Assembly (NCBI GenBank): GCA_047495785.1
Contig: JBLDXI010000060.1
Location: 186,001 to 250,000, forward strand
Origin: Lepidodermella squamata
Taxonomy: Eukaryota; Gastrotricha
DNA: 64,000 bases
Direction: 5' to 3'
Shown here: positions 33,289 through 46,368 of the stretch, in pieces
Position numbering within the stretch: the stretch's first letter is position 1
How the letters are laid out: the number at the start of each line of letters is the position of its first letter
Position numbers and translations under genes: made by a program
The notes under the pieces: generated by a model
Databases searched by the model: none
What the model was told of the DNA's origin: nothing
What the model saw: only the letters and a program-made list of their open reading frames with translations

Positions 33289-34199
33289 GTCGACTTAAAA
33301 CAATGTTTAGTGAAGAAGAGAAAATTAACGAATGACAGAAAAACGGTAAATTCTCACTGGAAGCCGGCTACTGTTGAAATCAGTTGATTCGTTTCAGCTG
33401 CTCGTCTAGACTATAGACGTCACTGTCGTTAGCTTCGCGCTTCAAGGCTCCGACCAGGGTATTTTGAAGCAGCTGCTTTGGGTACCGACTCAGCCAGAGA
33501 AAATAAAGCTATCGAGAAGCGAAAACGCTTAACAACAGCAGAAGCAATGAAGATTCAGCAATATGGCATGGCCGATTTCGTAGTCAAGAGTCAAGAGCTA
33601 CAATGTACAACTGACAAACCAGCTCCCAGCAGTTCGACAAGAGCCGCTTGCTGGATTGTAAGATGATGCTCAACGCCATTGCGTAACTTACAAAACCAAA
33701 TGGATATCGGATTCCGGCTCAAATAGTATAGAATTTCGCCCGACGCTAGACATGAAATAATACTCGACCGCAGTCGTCGGGCGACAACGAATTTTAAAGT
33801 GCTTACAGGCAACCAGAGCATCCAATAAGATTCCTCAAATGTTCGACGCATGGCTTGCTCAGAAATGCTGGATTATTTGAGCCGAAATCTTAAATCCCGT
33901 TTCCAATGCGTACATCCGGCTCTTTGCTACAATTGAATAAAGAAGCCTTGATGGGAGACTGGAGACTTACCGTTGCTCCTAAGGTTGCTCCCCTTCCTCT
34001 GTTTTACTCAGGGAATGAATATTGTCGCCTTTTCAGAGAGCGAATATGACAGTAGGGCAGGTCTTGCAGCTTGTAGCGATAAAGAAAATCGTCACTGGGG
34101 TCTCTCCTTTGGTCTTTGCCTAAGGTGTAAACCAAGAGGAACCGAAGAACCAAAGAGAAGCTGGGTTTGAATTAGACTTTTTATTTTAAAGAAAATTGC
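33289..34199. other. Intergenic, no gene seen
   Basis: Only short frames without recognisable features or splice support. No repeat identified. Confidence 0.5.
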
Positions 34200-37100
34200 A
34201 GAAACATTTGGCGTTCAATTCACTCAAACATTGGGATGCTAGATGATTGCGCGAACCGTGTAACGGTCACGCGGCGGCAGCCGCGGCTTAGGCCTTTGGC
34301 TCGCGCCTCCGGCCGCTCGCCGGCCTAAAGTGAGGAAAAATGCACCGCAACCTGCCACTTTTAGAGGGCGCCCCCCCTTCCGCTCATCGTAAAAATACGG
34401 GAAAAATACCGGCGGATAGCGCTTCTCAAATAACCCCGAACAAAGATTTTCTGGACAAATCCATCGAACGGCTGATTTTTAGCGATTTTTTATTCATATA
34501 TGCAAATGACATTTTATGAATATTCATGAGCCCTGACCTACTTCGGCTGGGTCACCGCCGCCGGCATACTCATGACCTAGGTCACAACTTTATTACGCGT
34601 GAGCGCAAAATTTTAATTTGAAATCAATTTGTTGACCCCTTTGGGGCCCCTCCCCGGGGGGAGGGGCACATCAAAAAATTCGTCTCAATGTTTTCTATCA
34701 AACAGTCCAAACCCGGTATTTATCGGATGTACGGTTGATTTTCTACGAATTCTTTAACGTGGAAATTTCACAAAATCAGACTCTCAAAAACCAGGTATAA
34801 ATTTTTCGACACGCGGGTAACACCCTTTCAGGTGCGGAATTTGTCGTGTTCAAAGTTGATTTTTAGCTACTCTGAAGGATGGCGGATTTTTTGGTGCTAA
34901 AGCCGCCGCGAGATTCCGCAATTTTCCTTTGACCGCAGCGTTTGGCGCGCGGTTGATTTTTAGTGAAATTGAAAATTTCAATTTTTCCGTCTTCCGTCAA
35001 ATTATTTGACACCTTACCCTGATAGTGCTCCTATGTGAATGCACGTAAAATGTAGCAAATTTTCCGCTGATTTTATAGAGACCAATCAGGTCATCATAGC
35101 CCTCATGGTTGTTGAAATATAAGAGGCGCGGCAAAACGCGTTTTTCAGCGTATTTTTATCGCGCTGGCGGCGCTCACACACTCACTCAGAGTCGATTTCT
35201 GTCAAATTTAAAACGCTTTTAACCGTTTTGTGCGCACATGACAATTACACTGTCCGATGTAGAATTTCAAGACGAATCGAACGAGCTTAAGCCCGTTCTC
35301 GTAGCCCTCATAGTTATTTAGGTGAAAGAGGCGCGGTCGATCCACCTCAAAATTTCGAAATTTTGATGTTTTTGTGAATTTTTTCACGACGATTTGGGAG
35401 ACTCTCGGCGTGATACAATAACCATTTCTAGTACAGAATTTGACGGGCTTTCGAACGGTAAAAACCGCATGTTAATAACTCGCACCGTCTTCAGCCAGTA
35501 AGCCGCGCGGTAAAATGTGCGATAAAAACACACTTGGTAAATTTTGAAATTTCGCTTCTACAATACCGGATCTCATATTTTGTTCTGTGCGCACATTAAA
35601 ATGATACAGGCCGACGTAGAATTTTCAGACGAATCGAACGAGCCTAAGCCCGTTGTCGTAGCCATCACCGTTTTTCAGTTATGAGAGCCGCGGTCGAATT
35701 CCAAAACGCGGTCACACATGCGCATTTTTCGATTCTAACTTGAAGTTTTAACCGCCTTCCGCTTTTTGTGTGCAAATTATTCCGCGTTTTGCATGTGCAG
35801 AAAATTGCCAGGAATCGAATGAGACTAAGCACGACTTGCTAGCCATCACGGATCAAGCGTTTTTGGGGGTGCAAAAAGTCGAAAAATATCGGGAAACATC
35901 CACCTTAAACCTTGAAATTTTCGAAATTTCGCACGTTTTGTAATTATTCTCGCGGCAATCTGGAAGCGTCCTCTGAAAATAAAACCACCGATCCTTGTGC
36001 AGAATTCCACGGGCTATCTAACGGTCGAAACCCCAAGTTTATAGCTCCCACCGTTTTTTGCGAATAATCCACGCGGTAAAAACTGAGATAAAAAACAAAC
36101 GAATAAATTTTTGAAATTTCGATTTGTTAATTCCGGATAATATCTAACTGCGACTGCAGTGAGAAATATTTATTTTAAGTAGGTAACTCGAGGCGCTCTA
36201 TTGAATGGCATTGGCCCTATTTTCCCAGGACGCGCCCATTTGGCGCCACACTTCTTGTCGATGTCAAATTTTATAAATCTTGTTGACCAAGTTTGCGCTC
36301 TCATTTCAGTTTTTAGTGGATTTGCGCTGATTTCATGATGATTTTAACGCTAAGAGCGGGGTCGGCCGGTCATTTTGAGACCAGACTCGTTTTGTTGTAG
36401 CTCTCGTACATTGGGCGTTATTCACCGTGCGGTAAAACCAGCTGCGCACTGCTCTTACTTTTTTCATTTTAACCGCAATTTTTAACCGCCTCCCGCTCTT
36501 TGAATGCAAAATATTACGCGTTCACTATGCTCAGAAATTTACGAGGAATCGAATGAGACTAAGCATGAGTTCCTAGCTATCACGGTTGCGGAGTTATTGC
36601 GGGTAATAAAGTTTAAAAAATGCAGGCATCATGAGTCAATCTTAAAACTTGAAAATTTCGAAATTTCGCAGTTTTTGTGATTTATCTTGCGGCAACCTGG
36701 AAGCGTCGTAGCATGATATAATAACGGTGTCTAGACCAGAACTTTACGGGCTTTCTAGCGGTGAAAACATTACGTTCGTAGCTCCTATCGTTTTTTGCGG
36801 TAAAACCTGAGATAAAAAACAAACTAAGGAATTCTTTTACTAAATTTAATTTTTCAATTCCGGAATTTTATACTGCGGTCCAGATTTTAAGTATACTGCG
36901 ACCAAAATTCAGTTGAAATTGGGTTTATCGTTCGCAAAAAAGTGTGTCTGTATAAAAATATTTAAAAATGGAAGAAATCAACGAACTGCTGCCAAATTTA
37001 TGTACCATTCTCATGAAATAAATTCACACAAAAAACGTGATTTTTTAGATTTTTTCAAATAATCATGAAAAAATGAGGCCGTAGTTGGGAAGCTGTCGAG

Positions 37101-40100
37101 CCTATCAAAATAAACAGAAAGTTTAGAATGATATGGTGAAATTGCTAGAAAAAATTGGCAAAAATTGGCAGAAAAAATTGAAATATACAACGTGTCCCAT
37201 AAGTAACGCAAGCAAAGAAAATGGGTGAGGTAAAATCTACCCTCACATACCCTCTAGGGTTAAATCTAGAAAAAATTGCTAGAAAGGCCGCAACTGACTG
37301 ATAATCAGTCGCCTTGAAATATAAAACGTCGCCCCGTTGTAATAAGAAAAACGCAAATGTGATGATGATGCCTATTAGCCGCATATCTATTCCTTTATTT
37401 GGTGTCAATATTTAATATGGAAGTGGCTATTTGCACCCTACTCGGGTACAACAAAGTTGCTATGTGTACCCAGCGGGTACAACTAACTTGCTATGTGCAC
37501 CCAGTTGAAGGTACAACAAAGTTGCTCCGTGTACCCGGTGGGTACAATCAAGTTGCTATGTGCACCCGCTATTAATATAGTATCATGTCTAATTCGTGCT
37601 GAGGAAAGTCATCATACTGTTGGTTTGAAGTTAATAGTGTACATAGTTGGGCATGGTAATGCTCAGAAAAATGTATTTGTCAGTTTTTGCGGAAGATGTT
37701 TTGTAAAAATTCGTTTCGCCGTTTTTGAGATACCACGAACCACGATACCACGAACAGTATCTGCAAACAACAGTTGCATGATCACTTATACCGTAAATAC
37801 AGAATTATAAGGCGCTGTATTCTTTCACCCCAGCACCCCTGTACTTCGCACCCTGGGTCAGACCATGCCCTGAAATACTTGGTAACTTGGTATTTACTGT
37901 CAATCTAAGAGTGATTTCGTCAAATTCGAAGGGAGTCGAGTTCGAAAAATCATTTGGAATCATCATCTCTGCGTTAGCCTTCCACCCTGTCCAAGCCTCA
38001 TTGCGTAGAAAAAACATATCCAGGGTCATCATGAAGAAAGATGATTTCGGTCAGGTTTTCAATAACGGAAACCAAGTACTAAGTGTTTCATGTTAACAAC
38101 CGGTGCACAAATCCAAAAGAGGCCGCTATCATAAGATATTTGATCCCTTGGTAACAGTGGTTGAACAAACCCAGAATAGTTCGAGGCTAGTTTCGGCTAT
38201 GCCACCGTGCTCTCGAACATCTTCCGATAGCGGCCTATTGGATTTGAGCTACAGTTGTTCGGAAATCGAAAAGCACTAACCAGTTGTTAGAGTTGTTTTT
38301 TCGATGCACTTCTCATTGGGCTTTGACATGGTTTGGCATATGCGGCGCTGCCAATAACTATTTCTAAAAATGCCTAATCCCTAATTACGATCGTTTCTGA
38401 TAATTTTGGATCGTTTTCGATATTTTTCAAACGATTTCTTGAGTGGGTACGCATAGCAACTTTAATGTACCCTCAAATGGGTGCACACAGCAACTTGGTT
38501 GCACCCGCTGGGTACACATAGAAACTTCATTGTACCCACCGGGTACACATAGCAACTTAGTTGTACCTTTTTTAGGGGGTGCACATAGCCTCGACCATTT
38601 AATATTACATCGGCTGAACCGGTATATGAACCAAAATACCTACCACCTGGGATATGATTACCGCGGACAATTGTTTGGGACAATTTGGCAATCTGAGCAG
38701 TAAAGCAATAGCCACTAATGAGACTAATCACGGTTGTGGAGATATTTCGGACACAAGAGTCCAAAAAATCAGGAAGAGTCCACCTTAAAACTTGGAAATT
38801 TCAAATTTTGCAAATTTCTTAATTATTATCGCGGCAATCTGGTAGCGTCCTTAGGAAATTAAAGCATTGTTCCTAGAGCAGAATTTCTAACAGTGACAGC
38901 CCCAGGTTCGTAGCTCCTACAGCGGTAAAAACTGAGATGAAAAACAAACCAAGTAATTTATGAATAATTTAATTTATCAATTTATCAATTTATTTAATTT
39001 ATCAATTCCGGATAATTTTATACTGCGACCACAATGACGTTTTTTCATTACGAATAGGCAACTCGACGCACCCCATAAAATGGCCAATGCCCCATTTTCA
39101 CAGGGCGCACTCATTTGACAGGGCAAACCCCTGTCGAGTCAAACGTTTTTAATCATGATGAATTTTCACCTGCAATTTGAGGAGAAATTATTATAATTTG
39201 AAGGAAATTGTTTGAAAGGTTCAACAATTATTTGTCCTAATTTACAATAATTTTCAAAAAAATTCGATTATTCAAATTAACCATCGAGTATATTTAGCAA
39301 TTTGGTATTTATTCATTTTTGGAATTTACCAATTGCGAATCGCCAGTATACGAAAATAATAGCACTCAATCACTCAAATAGCACAACTACGGGGCCGCTA
39401 CGGTAGCGCTACGGCGACTGCTATTTCAGCGCTACCACAGTGCTACGTAGCACTTTCGCGTGCTACGGCCAGCTCAAAATATTTTTTAAAACATGATAAC
39501 CGTAATAGGATTTTCACAAATTTTCGCATACTCCGTCCATAAGAGGTGGGCTACCTGAAAACAAGTCGGAAACTGAAAAACACAGCTAGGTTACAGCGCA
39601 AAATGTGGCACATTGCTACGTGATACGTGCATTCAAACATGAGCGCTATCAGGATGAGATATCGAAAAAATCGAAAAAGATGACGAATTTGAAAAAAATC
39701 GCAAATTTAATTATCTTAAAAATCATTCGCACGCCAAACGGTTCAGTCGAATAATTATTGCGAATCTCTCGGCACTTTTGGTACCAAACAATCGGCCTTC
39801 TTTACTTATTCTTTCCATCAAAGCTGCTGAATATCTCTTATTCACATTTCACACGAGAAAGGCGATAAATTAATAAACACCAACCATCACTAGCTAATTT
39901 GATGTTTGAAGGTGCTCTATCGATGACTAACAGAACTTGAGACGTCGAAAAACAGATAACTATAGAAAATTACCACTGACCGATCCAAAATAACCCACCA
40001 TGGCCCACCCTCTTGTGAGGAAGGCCAAAAGGTCCATCAAGGTCTAACTCATTCCGATAAGGTGCAGCATTTTTATCTCTTGTTTCCTCTCTCCCCATTC

Positions 40101-41319
40101 AGCCTATTTTTCCCTATTGTGAGGGTATGAAACACAAATTAATATTTTTGCGCCAGAAGATCTTAAAATTGCAATCTTCCCATTATTCGATGCAGAATTT
40201 TCAGCTCTTGTAATTAACTTGCTAGGGTAATTAACTTGCGTGCCGTCGTCGTTAACTGGGTCATGACCCAGAAGATGAGAAGTAACAAGACAGGGTTATA
40301 TTTTGAGACCCGGCTGGTCGTTGTAGCCGTGCTATTTCATGTGCCATTTATCGCGCGGTGAAACTTGGTATGGCCATGTTTTAGGTGTGCGGCATCCAAA
40401 TTGGAATTTTCGACCTGTATGCAATATTTTCGCGCAAAATTAATTGCATACCTCCACTGCAGAAAAATGCGATGTATCGCCCATGGCCATAGCTCTCATA
40501 GTTTATTGCCTGAAGGAGGTGCGGTTGATTTCGAGTTTACCGTGAATTGATTACCGCCTCCCGTATTATGAGCGCAAATTATTCTCCGCTCGCAATGTGC
40601 AGAAAATTACCAGGAATCGAATGAGTTTTTTCCCAGCGATTTTGCTGGCGCAATTAATATCGAGAAAAGTCTGCCTTAAAACTAAAAATTTCAACATTTC
40701 GCATTTTTCGTGATTTTTATAGTGGCAGTCTAGAAGCTTCCTGGTATCGTTTTCAGTGCAGAATTTCACCGGCTGGCTACGGGTGAAAATCGCGAGTTCG
40801 TAGCTCCTAACTTTTCTGCTAATATGCTACGCGATGAAAACTGAAATGAAAAACATATTTTTATTGAGGGTAATTAAGGTGCGCGCCGTCGCCGTTAACT
40901 GGGTCACGACCCAGAAGATGAGAACTAACGCAATAATTTATAACCATATCGACATTGCAGACAGTCTCGCTCGGAAATTTATTCAGCCAGCTTGGGGTGG
41001 GGCGATAGAATGTTCCCCTTGAAGATGACCCACAAGGGGAACTGCAAGGGGTGGTTGACTTTCAACCCTCGTGGAACATTTCTATTAGGCCCAGCGCTAA
41101 GCTGCCAGATACTAAATAAATTCAAGCAAGATTTCCTTGCATCCGTTTTTCTGGATCAGAGAACGTGTTTCGTTACTGAATTTGATAAAAGAGCTGCTCA
41201 CGAACAAAAAACTTAGTTATGCTACGACGAGCAACAATTGACTTGCAAAACTAATCATTTGATAGCAACAAAAATAATCATTCAAGGGTTTGATAGAGAT
41301 ATCAAAGATATCAAACTTG
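34200..41319. repeat. Gene-free field of diverged long repeats
   Basis: No gene is supported. The field is built of decayed copies of a 0.35-0.6 kb sequence. Copies begin near 35225, 35585, 36340, 38700 and 40270, with a fragment near 35070. Shared phrases include GGAATCGAATGAGACTAAGC, CGGCAATCTGGAAGCGTC, CGTAGCTCCTACCGTTTTTT, CGCGGTAAAA and ACTGAGATAAAAAACAAAC, in the same order and orientation. A 60-bp stretch with the palindrome CTGGGTCATGACCCAG occurs at about 40230 and 40866. The start (34255-34345) is GC-rich. A foldback-like element lies at 37419-38596. Confidence 0.7.
37419..38596. mobile_element. Foldback-like DNA element with 9-bp target duplication
   Basis: The 1178-bp insertion is flanked by direct ATTTAATAT (37410-37418 and 38597-38605). 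It begins GGAAGTGGCTATTTGCACCC and ends with a similar inverted sequence. Each end holds four to five tandem 31-36 bp units (GGGTACAAC.AAGTTGCTATGTGTACCC type), in opposite orientation at the two ends (37443-37566 and 38445-38592). Long inverted ends made of short tandem repeats and a 9-bp duplication are the marks of foldback elements. The interior has no evident transposase. Confidence 0.85.
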
Positions 41320-43801
41320 CTAGCTTGCATTTGCTACCTGTATCGTCTCTTGGTTCATCTTCAGCATATAGAAAAGCCATATTGAAACTGAGATCGCTGA
41401 CATGAAAAGTGAGAGAACAGCCACAGCGATTTGTTGGCTGAGCGGGTTTTCGTTCAAAACAGCAAGAATGAATATCCCAGCCATCAAAACAGTCGTGTTG
41501 TTAACCACCAACAGCGATAAATGCTTGAAAGGCCGTGCGGCTTTGACCGTTCGCAGTTTGAACGCTGTGAAAATCCCAAGAACTGAAACGATAAGAAACC
41601 CAGCAATCAGCGCATAGATCCATCCGCTGTGATTCAACTCGGAAATGCACCTCAGCATGTAAAGCTCTTCCACCAAGTCGAGATCTTCGTTGTAAATCGG
41701 GTTGAATATTTTATCCTCGCGGCATTTTAAACCCCCGGCGATTAGGAACCACAGCGTTAGAATGTAGCCATTAGCGCACAAATAGGAAATGCAGAGCTTG
41801 AAAGCGGACTCAGAAACACCGGAGAATGTTACTGTAATTGCTTTTTCCTTCGGTGGTTCGATAAGGGGAGGGTTAGCAGGGAGATCATTCTGAACATCCT
41901 CAATCTTTGGAACTTTGGCGGAGTTCGACGCTTGAGAACTTCCGTTATCAACCGCCATCGTGCCTTTAGATCCTTGCGTTTTACTGGACGAGAGTCCTTT
42001 CTTTTTCTTGGAAATACGATAGAAGATCATGTAAAGAATCCAGGTTGGGGTTCCGCAGAGTAGGCTGGCTCCGCAAACTAAGCAGCTGATTCTCGCGATT
42101 TCAATCGCGAAAATATTTGAATTATCTGCATCGTATACGAAAAGAATCGAGCTAGCACTGAGAACTAAGCAACCTGATAACCCGAAACACGTCAGCATCG
42201 GCATTCGATCTTTCAACGCTGCTGAATTTCTCTTCGAAATAAGAATGCATATGCCGAAAAAGCAGGGTAGAGAAATGAGACATGCGATAGCGGTGATAGC
42301 AGTAAAAGCGGAAGTTGGACTTCGCAGCTTTGTTCGCAAGTATTGACGCCTATCTCGGGGTGGCAATCCATCGGGGCCGTTCCAGTTTACAAGGCCTAGG
42401 TTTTGAATCCGGTAGCTATCGTACGAGAGGATGGGTGCATTTTCAATGTGATTAAAGGCGTAAGCCCTTCGAAACCCTACACCAGGTGTCCAGTACACCA
42501 GAAAATTACTCGAGCTCATCAAGTCACCCTCCGAGTCGTACTTCATCCGAGCGGAGTGGAGACCTTTGTAACCCACTGTAATTGATTCTTTCAGTACAGC
42601 CTGGCCAACAGTATGACGATTCCAGGCGAAATCACGTAGAGTGAGGTTGCTCTCAGCTTTCAGCCTTTTCTCAGCCCTATCCAAAATCAAAGCAGCTTGC
42701 ACTACGACATCGTGGCAGAGATACCGCCGTTCGTAATCAATAGCATTTAGCGTACCATTCTTGAATTTGCCAAAGGCCACATCATATTCTGGCTGGTTAA
42801 GGCCGAGCTCGCCCTTTTGCTGGGGTACTAGATTATCGTCAAACCCGACCGAGAATTCCAGGGTTCGGCTAACCTGTTCGAAAAGAATTGATCGACTACA
42901 GTAGCTAGGGATCGACGAGTTGGCGTATGTCGACGGGTTCGGCATTGATGCCTCAGAAATTATGAAAGTGTAACGTGGGCCTCGAATCCCGGCTCGGTAG
43001 CACTCACAGTAAAGCGTGACCGTATCGATATTGTTCGTGATGTAAGCGACGATGTAGCGAACATCGTTGTCTTTCAGCAGCTGAGCCTTCTCTGCATTGA
43101 AGCTTTCAATGGCATCGAACCACGACACATCAATGCCCTGATCGATTGCTGTCTGGTGCAGATGCATAGCCGAAATCATGTCATTCGAATTTTGCGTGAA
43201 TGCGAACAGCGCAAAACGGCGGGCGTTGAATGTTTCCTTAATGAGTCGGACGATGCCGTAGTTTCTCGGGCGATTCGTTGCCATGGATAGGAACATATTC
43301 GAGTAAATTTTGCGGTCATTCAACACAGCTAGTGGAAAACGTAAATTTGATACTTACTTTTTAATGTAGCTGTGATAACTTACGAGAAGTGCAAGCTGTT
43401 GCTATATTGACGTAGTCCAAATGTTTGAGGAACTTTCCGATGGCTGCGCAACCGTTTGATACCCACAGCCCAACAGCAACAGGAGATTGATATTTCCCGA
43501 AATTGGCTGATGTTTCAGCGTTGCTCTCCCAGAAATCTGTAAAGTTCAAGAATGCTCGAACAGCGTTCAGTGCATTCAACCGCTCGTCAACTTCATCGAC
43601 CTGAATGTTGTAATCAGGCAGGATGTCTGATCGTTCGTTTATTAAAGATGCCGTGAACTGAGCACTGGCACGGCAATCTTGCAGGATGAAAGGTTCGCTG
43701 CCGGTTATACGCGAGGTGTGGTGAATAACAATCGAAAAAGGCTTGGCTGAAACTTCAAAGCTGAGAGCCAACAAAACGTAGATTTGACTGCTCAGCAGCA
43801 T
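41320..43801 (-). CDS. GABA-B-like class C GPCR 2
   Basis: Exons 43801-43384 and 43328-41320 with a 55-nt intron at the same site as in receptor 1 (808 aa). It has a signal peptide (MLLSSQIYVLLALSFEVSA), a venus-flytrap domain with ACTSPVLNDRKIY across the splice and the conserved YCECYRAGIRGPRYTFII, then seven membrane segments (e.g. FGICILISKRNSA, YLCANGYILTLWFLIAGG, GIFILAVLNENPLSQQIAVA). The two receptors are alike throughout. The loop after TM3 has a lysine-rich, low-complexity insert. Ligand unknown. Confidence 0.8.
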
Positions 43802-44686
43802 TTTCAGAGGTGCAAGTCCTGAATTTCGTTGAGAAAACAGCTATCTGATCCTTTCCTCCTCCTCTCCTAGAGCGATTTATTTCATCTAGTGAATAGATGT
43901 CGGGTCGACGTGTCTTAGTGCTGCGTGGCGAGTCCATTTCAGCTAATCAACGCGCCGACTTCAAGGACAAAAGGACCAAACACGATATAAACTAATCGAG
44001 AGCATCCCATATCAACAAACCAGGTGGACATAATTATTAAGATTGAGCAACTCTGCAAACATACTTGGAACATTATCGGCTAATTACTAATCTTAATCTC
44101 GGCAGATCGCATTTTGATCATGCGATGATTGATTTGAAACGATCATCCACGCCAGGAGGGTCTGTCATTAATTTTACAAAGGTTCCTATGTGACATCGAT
44201 GAAGTCTGATACTGAAACCAGACAACAAATTGCGTTATACTTCTCATTATTAGCGCAGTCAAACGAAATGAATTGATAAAACTTGAAAGGGGGCTTCCGT
44301 TAACACAAAAGACCACGTTCTTCACGAAAGATGTAAGCTTTATTTATCCTACTTTCTTCAGTAAAAGCATAAAAATCAAATGTGACAGCGCTCGGCTTGG
44401 ATAGTGCTGAGGTAATAGAACATTAACAGGTCAGAAGTCGGGTCAAATTCAGCTTGCTGATCTGTATATTTTCAACTCTCCAACCGTTTTATTCCTGATT
44501 TCGAGTTTTGAGGTTGCGTGAACAACATGATGGTCTCTCATCTTTGGCATGAGATAGATTACAGCTATGGATGATACCACAGCCATGAGTGAATCCTGGG
44601 TTAAGAGATAAGATAAGGCCTCGCAGCATTGGTTAATTCTTTTCAGCCAAGTATCAACACCAGATTAAAAGCTAATTACCACTCAA
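43802..44686. other. Intergenic, no gene seen
   Basis: Divergent promoter region between receptor 2 and the Ly6 gene at 44687. No further coding sequence or repeat seen. Confidence 0.55.
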
Positions 44687-45093
44687 ATGGCCAGATCAAT
44701 TTTTCTATTACTCGTTTTGATCGTCGGCTTTGCAAATGCTGAAAGTAAGTATAGCGAGTCTAATTGAATTAGGTCTCCTGATTTCCTGTTAAACGTATAG
44801 AAAACTTGACATGCTGGCAGGGTACAATGGCCAACTTCACCCAGGTCTCCAGCTGCCAAATATGCGGAAAGGCATCGGCTGACTACAATGGAATTGAAGC
44901 TGTGGGCAAGCAGTGCGTTCGCAAGAACCTTCCGCCTGGAATGGAAATGGGATGTACGGACATCGATTGGGAGGGAATTCCATCTGTAGTGTGCTTCTGC
45001 GACGATCACGATCTCTGTAATGCAGCTTCGTTCAACATTTTGCAAGCTTTTTTACCGCTAACAATGTTTGCCTCTATATTTCTTGCTGTGTAA
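44687..45093 (+). CDS. Ly6/uPAR-like GPI-anchored protein 3
   Basis: Exons 44687-44744 and 44801-45093 (116 aa), with a 56-nt intron in phase 1. Signal peptide MARSIFLLLVLIVGFANAE, then CWQGTMANF, CQICGK, and the final signature CFCDDHDLCN, with a hydrophobic tail (LPLTMFASIFLAV) fit for GPI attachment. It most resembles the protein at 2646-3654 in the C-terminal half (CFCDD.DLCNAA). Confidence 0.8.
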
Positions 45094-45239
45094 GTATTTC
45101 TCGGAAATTATACTAGAAAAATGAGAATAACAGAGTTTTTCATCGAGTTGAAGTAAAGTATGAATTGGAACTGGAAAAATCGATATTATGATTATTTTAA
45201 TGCCTAAATACATGCATCATACAAGTACTTAGGTATTTG

Positions 45240-45643
45240 TCAATTCTTTCCGGATAAAATGTCCTTGGCCATCATTTGCGCCCAAATGTAGAAAGAAACG
45301 CTGTTGTCGCAAACTGCACGCGATCCGAGTTTTTCAATGCATCGCTGCATCCGGTGACGCTTCCTCTCGGCCTGCATTTGGTTGAGCAGCTCAGCCAGCC
45401 CTTCCATGTCATTCCGCTCCAGTAGTTCGTTCACGCGTTCATCTGTAATTAGAAACATGCAAATCAAGACAGAAGTGAGTTGAATGGCATACGTAAAACT
45501 CTGAGCTTTTCGTTACGATTCTCGTCAACGCCAAAATCCTCAGAAATCACGTACTCAGGCTCCATTGGATTAGCATGGCTGCTTATAGAGCAAAGCACAA
45601 GAATCAAGAGGCAGATAGATATCATAAAGAATATTCGCTGCAT
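45240..45643 (-). CDS. Small secreted protein, unknown
   Basis: Exons 45643-45493 and 45442-45240 with a 50-nt intron (117 aa). Begins with a signal peptide (MQRIFFMISICLLILVLCSI) and continues as a charged, mainly helical protein (ERVNELLERNDMEGLAELL, QMQAERKRHRMQRC) with two cysteines. I do not recognise it. ATG 45643 opens the signal peptide directly. Confidence 0.6.
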
Positions 45644-46368
45644 TTCGAGAATTGATGAACTGGGGCAACGATCATAGGTCAAAAAATTACATTCACTACA
45701 CTGATTATGTATTTAGCATGGGATTTTCGGTCTCTTGCGTAGGCAGTACCACTAGCATCATACCGGTGAGTAATATTAGTATCTTCAGGGACCGAATAGT
45801 GGTCTACTACAACTTGATGATTGGCCATCAGCATAATTAGCGGAGTAGATGGGCTCGGCCGCACGCATCATGAGCTGAAATCTCGTGTACGAAATATTGA
45901 TTTTTGGACGCACCTGTCCCTCACTTATTATTACAAAAATCACAGGGATTTACTGTTTTACAGCAGCTTCAGCTGTCCTAAAAAATATTAACCTTAAAGA
46001 CCGCTGAAATCAGCCATTAACATGTCGACGAAAATTAATTGGAAATTTCAAAAATTTACAAATGAAATAAGTAGTTTTAAATTTGAGTAGACCTAGGAAT
46101 TTTTTAAATAAAAATTCTACTAAGCGTACTAAGCGTTTATTGAGCAGCATGAAATAATTGAGTGATAATACGCCTAAATGAAAAAAATATTTTTCTTATT
46201 TGGTTCGCGCAGTGCATGGAATTTTACTACTCGTGCAACCAGATGACCAAAGTGTAAACACAATGACTTCAAAAATAATGCTCATGCATCCGGTCTTTTT
46301 ACGGCTAATGGTCAGTGCTGTCCAGAAGGCTAGCCGTCTATACTAATTTCACAGCACTAATTAGAAAT
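45644..46368. other. Intergenic, no gene seen
   Basis: AT-rich; no supported gene, RNA or repeat. Confidence 0.5.

Noticed and set aside
33478-33666. Lys-rich 62-codon frame
   Set aside because: No splice support, homology or upstream start context; likely chance.
37443-37566. Regular short repeats resembling a CRISPR array
   Set aside because: Units are adjacent, without unique spacers, occur in a eukaryotic context and reappear inverted at 38445; they are ends of a foldback-like element.
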